64,000 nucleotides of DNA, taken from positions 992,001 to 1,056,000 of the forward strand of contig JADJUS010000004.1 in the NCBI GenBank assembly GCA_016716905.1. The letters are read 5' to 3'. Both the position numbers and the translations under genes were made by a program. The DNA is from Acidobacteriota bacterium. GTDB taxonomy: Bacteria; Acidobacteriota; Vicinamibacteria; Vicinamibacterales; SCN-69-37. Positions within the stretch are counted from its first letter, which is position 1. Each line of letters begins with the position of its first letter. The notes under the pieces were generated by a model, which was not told where the DNA came from, ran no database searches, and worked only from the letters and a program-made list of their open reading frames with translations. Shown here in pieces: positions 56,749 through 64,000 of this stretch.

Positions 56749-58562
56749 CGTTCACGACGTTCGCGGCGGAGTACGCGCTCAGGCTGATCGCTCTTGTCGC
56801 GGTCGTCGGCATCGGCCTGGCAGTGGTCCGGCCCGCATTGGCGCGCACGAGACTCTACGTCTGGACCCTGGTGCTTTCTGTCGCCTGGCTCATGCCGCTC
56901 GCCGTAGCCTTCATGCCCGAGGTCACGATTCCCTTGCTCGCGGCGTTTTCAGCTCCCGAGTTTGTCGTGACCGGGGCCGACAACCCGCTCGACGAGGTGA
57001 CGACGCTCGGCACATCACTCTCCACCGCGCCATCGTCGTGGACCGTCGAGCAACTCGTCAGGCTCGGCGGCGTCGTGTACCTGCTCGGCGTGGCCTTCCT
57101 TCTGTTGCGCATGGCATGGGGTTGGCGGTTGACCCATCGATTGATCAGCAGTGCCCGTGACGTACCCGATGCCGATCTGCGGAACCGAGTGAGTCAGTTG
57201 GGCCCCGAGCTGGGAATTCCCGTCGCGCCGCGAGTCTTGGAAAGTGAACTCGTGCGTGTGCCGTTTGCGTGCGGCATCTGGCGTCCGCGTCTGGTTTTGC
57301 CCGCAGCGTGGCGAACCTGGGATGAAGCGACCCTGAACGCGGTCCTCGTGCATGAGCTTGCCCACATCGCGCGCCGCGATGTGACGACGATGAGGGCGGC
57401 GGCGCTGTATCGCGCGCTCACGTGGGTGAATCCGGCAAGTTGGTGGCTGCGGCGGCGGCTTGAATCGTTGGCCGAGGCGGCGAGTGACGAAGCCGTGCTC
57501 GCCACTGGGGCCGATCGTGCGACCTACGCGGAGATGTTGCTCGGGTTCATGGCAACTGGGCCGAGGGCAACAGGGCGTGCCGCGTGGCATCTGGCGATGG
57601 CACGGCCGGGCGCCGCCGACGCCGAACGGCGAATTGCGCAAGTGCTTGAATGGAGAGGCGGGGGACACATGGGACTGACGTTCAGAAAGAAGTGCGCGAT
57701 TGCGGCGGTCGTGGTTGTGGCCGGCCTTCCGACGATGGTGCTGACGGCAGGGCAGAAAGGTACGCCGGTTGAGATCTCGGCGCCCGACATCACACCGGCC
57801 TCGGAGCAACAGCAACAGCAGCCGCGGCAGCAGCAGTCCGCTGCGCCGGGACGGGGAGAGGTCAGTTTTGACTTCATGATGCCGGTCGCTGGCGCTCCTG
57901 TCTCGATAGTCGGTATGACGATGTCGGTGGAGCCCGGCGAGTTCGTTCGAGTGAAGGTGCAGAACAGCGGGGCCAGACCCATTCGTCGCGTGACCTTGCA
58001 GGCGCGCGTCGCCTCGGTCGAGGAGCCAACGGCAAAGCCCAGGGTCTTCAACAGCGCGCCCCTGCCGACGTTGATTGCTCCCGGCGACACTGTCGAACTC
58101 AACAGTGGGCTGCTGGACACCAGAAGTGCATCAAGGTTGGCGACCGGTGGGCCCGTGCGCGCCACTTTCAGTGTCCTGCACGTTGAGTTCACAGACGGCG
58201 AAGTGTGGCCGCCGGTCCGAGATCCGGTCGTGACGCCGCGCACAGACGACGAGGCCGCTCAACAGCCGTATGAAATCGACTCGCCAGGAGTGGTGGCGCC
58301 GAGGCTGGTGCGCCAGTCCCATCCGAAGTACACACCTGAAGGCCTGCGCGCCAAGATCGAAGGGGTCGTGGAGTTGCGCGTCGTGGTGGGGGCTGATGGG
58401 ACCGTCAGGGACGCCCAGGTTACCAGGTCGCTCGACACGGCCCATGGCCTGGACCAACAGGCCATCGCCGCCGCTCGCGAATGGGTGTTTTCGCCCGCCA
58501 CGCTCAACGGCAAGGCCGTGCCGATGACGGTCGTGCTCCAGATGGAGTTCCGGGTGCACTAA
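56745..58562 (+). CDS. M56 (BlaR1-like) sensor peptidase fused to a TonB C-terminal domain
   Basis: 605 residues. Four N-terminal helices surround an M56 zinc protease domain with H203-E204-x2-H207 (VLVHELAHIARRD) and the downstream glutamate region ESLAEAASDEAV. Another helix (about 317-335) leads to a Gln-rich linker (EQQQQQPRQQQ), a beta-rich domain and a TonB-like domain (about 515-605; GVVELRVVVGADGTVRDAQV, AREWVFSPATLNGKAV). Instead of a penicillin-binding sensor it carries TonB-type sequence, so its signal is not beta-lactam binding by a BlaR1 domain. It should act with the upstream repressor. Confidence 0.88.
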   Translation: MTFTTFAAEYALRLIALVAVVGIGLAVVRPALARTRLYVWTLVLSVAWLMPLAVAFMPEVTIPLLAAFSAPEFVVTGADNPLDEVTTLGTSLSTAPSSWTVEQLVRLGGVVYLLGVAFLLLRMAWGWRLTHRLISSARDVPDADLRNRVSQLGPELGIPVAPRVLESELVRVPFACGIWRPRLVLPAAWRTWDEATLNAVLVHELAHIARRDVTTMRAAALYRALTWVNPASWWLRRRLESLAEAASDEAVLATGADRATYAEMLLGFMATGPRATGRAAWHLAMARPGAADAERRIAQVLEWRGGGHMGLTFRKKCAIAAVVVVAGLPTMVLTAGQKGTPVEISAPDITPASEQQQQQPRQQQSAAPGRGEVSFDFMMPVAGAPVSIVGMTMSVEPGEFVRVKVQNSGARPIRRVTLQARVASVEEPTAKPRVFNSAPLPTLIAPGDTVELNSGLLDTRSASRLATGGPVRATFSVLHVEFTDGEVWPPVRDPVVTPRTDDEAAQQPYEIDSPGVVAPRLVRQSHPKYTPEGLRAKIEGVVELRVVVGADGTVRDAQVTRSLDTAHGLDQQAIAAAREWVFSPATLNGKAVPMTVVLQMEFRVH

Positions 58563-58571
58563 ACTGGACGC

Positions 58572-59129
58572 ATGCATCGCATGCTCCTGGTCGTCGTCAT
58601 TGGCGTGGGGCTCGTTCTCACGCAGGGGGCGCTCGGGGCGTCCACGTTTCTATCCGCTGAGTTTCGAGAGGTTGTGTCCGAAGCGGCCACGGTTGTCCGC
58701 GGCCGTGTGACAGATGTTCGCGCCATGCGAACGGCGGCCGGCGAAGTCGAGTCGGTCGTGACCATCGGTGTGGACGCCGTCTTGAAAGGCTCAGCCGACG
58801 CGTTTGTCTCGATGCGCATTCCCGGCGGCGTCATCGGCCGCTACCGCACCGTGATGACCGCTGCGCCAGTCATGCGCGTGGGCCAGCAAGCGGTGTTTTT
58901 CCTCAAGCGTGCGTCGGGTAACGCCTACTGGCCGGTCGGGCTCTCCCAGGGCATCTACCGGGTGACGATGTCGACTACGGGCGCACCCACAGTCGCTTCG
59001 CCTGTGTTGGCCGGCTCCACCACCAACACCACGGGTGTCGTCGTGAGGGGTGACCCCCGACGCAAGGCGCTGCCTCTTGGCGAATTCGAATCGCTCGTGC
59101 GGTTTGTGGTCGCCGGAGGTGCACGTTGA
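58572..59129 (+). CDS. Secreted protein of unknown function
   Basis: 185 residues with a signal peptide (about 1-23). The mature part is beta-rich (VVRGRVTDVRAMRTAAGEVE, VTIGVDAVLKGSADAFVSMR, VGQQAVFFLKRASGNAYWPV). No family recognised. It overlaps the next gene's TTG start and forms a three-gene unit with the matrixin-like protease and a barrel protein, so it might be its partner or inhibitor; that is a guess from context. Confidence 0.7.
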   Translation: MHRMLLVVVIGVGLVLTQGALGASTFLSAEFREVVSEAATVVRGRVTDVRAMRTAAGEVESVVTIGVDAVLKGSADAFVSMRIPGGVIGRYRTVMTAAPVMRVGQQAVFFLKRASGNAYWPVGLSQGIYRVTMSTTGAPTVASPVLAGSTTNTTGVVVRGDPRRKALPLGEFESLVRFVVAGGAR

Positions 59130-60127
59130 GCCGCCGCCTCACCGGAGTGCTCCTTCTCTGTGCGTTGAGTGTCACGGCAGTCGCCACCACTCAGGCGTAC
59201 CTGAAACTTGGTGTGCTGACTCCCAGCGGCGTGGTCGGCATCCGCTGGACACGTCCCATTCAATATTTCGTCACTAACCGTGACGTGGACGGCGTCACGG
59301 CTCCCCAATTGCAGGCGACCGTCGCGCGTGTCTTTGGCACCTGGGGCTCCGTGCCTGGGGTGGCGCTGACGCATAGCTTCACGGGCTTTACCGTGTCGGA
59401 GCCGTTTGTGGCTGACGGCATCAACGTGGTCGGCTTTCGCGCACGACCAGACCTTGAGCGCACGCTCGCGGCGGCCACGTTCGAGATCGATGAGCAAACC
59501 GGCCAGATCATCGAGTCGGACATTTTTTTCAACACCGCATTTGCGTGGTCCGTCTCTGCCGGTGGACAGGCCCCGCGATACGACCTGGAGTCTGTCGGGC
59601 TGCATGAGGTAGGACACCTGCTGGGACTCGGTCATTCAGGCCTGGGTGAGACCGAGATTCGTCCGGAGGGCGGCCGGCGCGTTCTGGGCAAACGCGCGGT
59701 GATGTTTCCCATCGCGTTTCCGCCAGGAAATGTCGAGGACCGCACGCTGGAGGCCGACGACCGCGCGGGCATCGGTGACATCTATTCGAGCGGAGCCGTG
59801 TCGGCGGGCCTGGGGTCGATCGGGGGCCGGGTCACGCTCGGTGGCGTAGGCTTCTTCGGCGCGCACGTGACCGCGCTGAACACCAGGACCGGTGACCTTG
59901 TCGGTGGCTTTACGCTCAACAACAACGGCGACTTCGCCATCGGTCACCTGGCGCCGGGCGTGTACGTCGTGCGAGCCGAACCACTCGACGACGCGGATCT
60001 TACGAGCTACTTTGACGAGGAGACGACGGTGAATATCAATTTCAAGCCGGCGTACTATTCGTCGCTGGTGGCCGTGCCCCGCGGTGGGTCGGGACCGAGG
60101 ATTGAGATCAAAGTGGTGTCGAAGTGA
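59126..60127 (+). CDS. Matrixin-type (M10) secreted metalloprotease
   Basis: 333 residues from a TTG overlapping the previous stop. A signal peptide (about 1-24) precedes a metzincin domain with the zinc motif H160-EVG-H164-LLGLG-H170 and a Met-turn (RAVMFPIAF near 190-198). A C-terminal carboxypeptidase-regulatory-like beta domain (about 230-333; GSIGGRVTLGGVGFFGAHVT) follows. It is probably secreted or surface-attached. The substrate is unknown. Confidence 0.85.
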   Translation: MSRRLTGVLLLCALSVTAVATTQAYLKLGVLTPSGVVGIRWTRPIQYFVTNRDVDGVTAPQLQATVARVFGTWGSVPGVALTHSFTGFTVSEPFVADGINVVGFRARPDLERTLAAATFEIDEQTGQIIESDIFFNTAFAWSVSAGGQAPRYDLESVGLHEVGHLLGLGHSGLGETEIRPEGGRRVLGKRAVMFPIAFPPGNVEDRTLEADDRAGIGDIYSSGAVSAGLGSIGGRVTLGGVGFFGAHVTALNTRTGDLVGGFTLNNNGDFAIGHLAPGVYVVRAEPLDDADLTSYFDEETTVNINFKPAYYSSLVAVPRGGSGPRIEIKVVSK

Positions 60128-60777
60128 GGGCGTTCGTCGGAGCGGTCCTCTTGTCAGCCGGCCTGGTCACTCCGGCCGCGGCGCAGACGCCTCGATGGGA
60201 GTTCGGGATCGGAGCCCTGTTGACCGGCCGCGAATCGGCGGGCACCACGAACGCCAGTCTTCTCAGCCCTGGCGGTGACACCGTCACGCTGTTCCGCACC
60301 ACCAACCGCATCACGTCGGGCCTGGGCGTGGAGAGCCAGTTGTCGTGGCGGTTGCGTGAACGGCTGCGGGCAGAGATCGCCTTTGGGTGGGTGAGGGCCG
60401 ACCTGGAGAGCCGAGTATCCGGAGACTTCGAAGACGTGGTCGACGTGTCGCTGACGCAGGGCCTGCAGCAGTTTCGTGGTGAAGTGGCTGTGGCGTACCG
60501 GCTGTTGCAGCGTGGGCGGTGGTCGGCGTTTGTGCGGGGAGGGGCCGGGGGCTTTCGGGAGATCACCACCGACAAGGCTCTGGTGGGCAACGGCACGAGC
60601 GCGAGCCTGGGCGGCGTGGCGCATTTTCTGGTGCGGCAGGCCCCTTCGGGATTGTTCGGGCGCATCGCGCTGCGGTTCGAGGCGCGTGCGGTTGTGCGCC
60701 AGGGCGGGGTGAAGTTTGGCAATGACGGCGCGCGTGTATCGCCGGCGTTCGTCGCAGGTTTAGTTATTGGTCGCTAG
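60124..60777 (+). CDS. Predicted outer-membrane beta-barrel protein
   Basis: 217 residues, GTG start overlapping the previous stop. A signal peptide (about 1-21, ending AAAQ) is followed by alternating strands (WEFGIGALLTGRES, RAEIAFGWVRADLESR, GEVAVAYRLLQRGRWSAFVR, RIALRFEARAVVRQ) and a short hydrophobic end (PAFVAGLVIGR). That suits an 8-stranded outer-membrane barrel. It is the last gene of the three-gene secreted-protein unit. Confidence 0.65.
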   Translation: MRAFVGAVLLSAGLVTPAAAQTPRWEFGIGALLTGRESAGTTNASLLSPGGDTVTLFRTTNRITSGLGVESQLSWRLRERLRAEIAFGWVRADLESRVSGDFEDVVDVSLTQGLQQFRGEVAVAYRLLQRGRWSAFVRGGAGGFREITTDKALVGNGTSASLGGVAHFLVRQAPSGLFGRIALRFEARAVVRQGGVKFGNDGARVSPAFVAGLVIGR

Positions 60778-60805
60778 TTGATAGTCGTAGAAGGACGCAT
60801 ACATC

Positions 60806-63499
<2,694 letters not shown>

Positions 63500-63503
63500 G
63501 CCA

Positions 63504-64000
63504 ATGGGCGTTGCCGGCGCTGACATAAAGGCCCGGGCCGCAGAGATGGGGTTTGACCTCTGCGGCATTGCACGCGCCGACCGGCATCCGAAGCTGGCGC
63601 GATTGGCGGAGTGGATCACGCAGGGGCGGGCGGGTGAGATGCAATACCTCGCCGAGTCGCTCGACGAACGTCGCGACGTGCGTCAGGCCCTGACGACCGC
63701 ACGGTCCGTCATCTCGGTCGCGGTTCTGTACAACACCGATCAGCCGTATTCCACGGAACAGCTGGGCCATGGCAGCGTCTCAATCGCGCGATATGCCTGG
63801 GGTGACGACTATCACGTGGTGGTCCGCACCAGGATTCGGCAGTTGTTAGTGTGGCTCGCCGAGCACGCAGGTCCCGGACTCGAAGCGTTCTCGTGCGTAG
63901 ACGATGGCCCCGTGCAGGAGCGGGTGTATGCCGAGGCTGCGGGTCTTGGGTGGATCGGCAAGAACACGTGCCTGATCAATCCGTCGCTCGGGTCGTGGCT
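63504..64000 (+). CDS. queG: Epoxyqueuosine reductase, 3' end outside window
   Basis: At least 165 residues from the ATG at 63504, open to the end of the window. The N-terminal domain shows KARAAEMGFDLCGIARADR, YLAESLDERRDVRQAL, SIARYAWGDDYHVVVRTRIR, DDGPVQERVYAEAAGLGWIG and GKNTCLINPSLGSW, all QueG hallmarks for cobalamin binding. The two [4Fe-4S] motifs would lie beyond the window. It makes queuosine in tRNA. It starts 4 bases after acnA. Confidence 0.95.
   Translation, partial: MGVAGADIKARAAEMGFDLCGIARADRHPKLARLAEWITQGRAGEMQYLAESLDERRDVRQALTTARSVISVAVLYNTDQPYSTEQLGHGSVSIARYAWGDDYHVVVRTRIRQLLVWLAEHAGPGLEAFSCVDDGPVQERVYAEAAGLGWIGKNTCLINPSLGSW

Overview
The window is high-GC, gene-dense DNA from a diderm bacterium: lpxB, lpxD, outer-membrane barrels and TonB-type modules are all present. 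The mixture of a BlaI repressor with an M56 peptidase-TonB fusion, paired M16 peptidases, GT-C type membrane proteins, a tmRNA tag ending LALAA and dispersed palindromic repeats suggests an Acidobacteriota member, perhaps Vicinamibacteria. That placement is inference; no marker gene was searched.

Region by region. 1-10.2 kb is an anaerobic nitrogen-oxide locus. It holds an Fe-S repair di-iron protein (cut by the window edge), a frameshifted methyltransferase, a haem-copper-oxidase-like membrane protein divergent from a Crp/Fnr regulator, and a tight minus-strand operon. That operon encodes a NarK-type transporter fused to a NarI-like cytochrome b domain, a Mo-bisMGD nitrate reductase, a four-cluster ferredoxin subunit, a Rieske protein and a small membrane protein. 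Gene remnants and a second Crp/Fnr gene follow. 10.2-13.8 kb encodes a secreted cupin-like protein and an adaptor/permease/ATPase exporter behind a palindromic operator.

13.7-18.4 kb is a degraded integrated element: a truncated phosphatase, an integrase remnant, about 1 kb without genes but with two long inverted repeats, a toxin-antitoxin pair, an excisionase-like protein and an intact tyrosine recombinase. The recombinase abuts the 3' end of ssrA (tmRNA, minus strand). 18.4-28.2 kb carries cell-wall, GT-C membrane and barrel proteins. 28.2-36.1 kb is a minus-strand housekeeping run in transcription order HU, tRNA-Val, thrS, infC, rpmI, rplT, pheS, pheT, zapB-like, zapA, a 6S RNA candidate and thiL.

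36-50 kb holds an S41-family protein without its usual catalytic residues, a phosphatase, ruvX-mltG, an operon hsp20-ymdB-xseA-xseB-ispA-tlyA-nadK, a second hsp20, and gatC-gatA. 50-64 kb holds lpxD, an M16 pair, lpxB, blaI-M56/TonB, a matrixin-type protease, acnA and the start of queG.

The most striking observation is a set of dispersed palindromic elements. Copies differ by paired changes that keep the stem. Two copies lie in frame inside essential aminoacyl-tRNA synthetase genes (thrS and pheT). The second is the nitrate reductase operon with its transporter-cytochrome b fusion. The third is the ssrA-linked island remnant.
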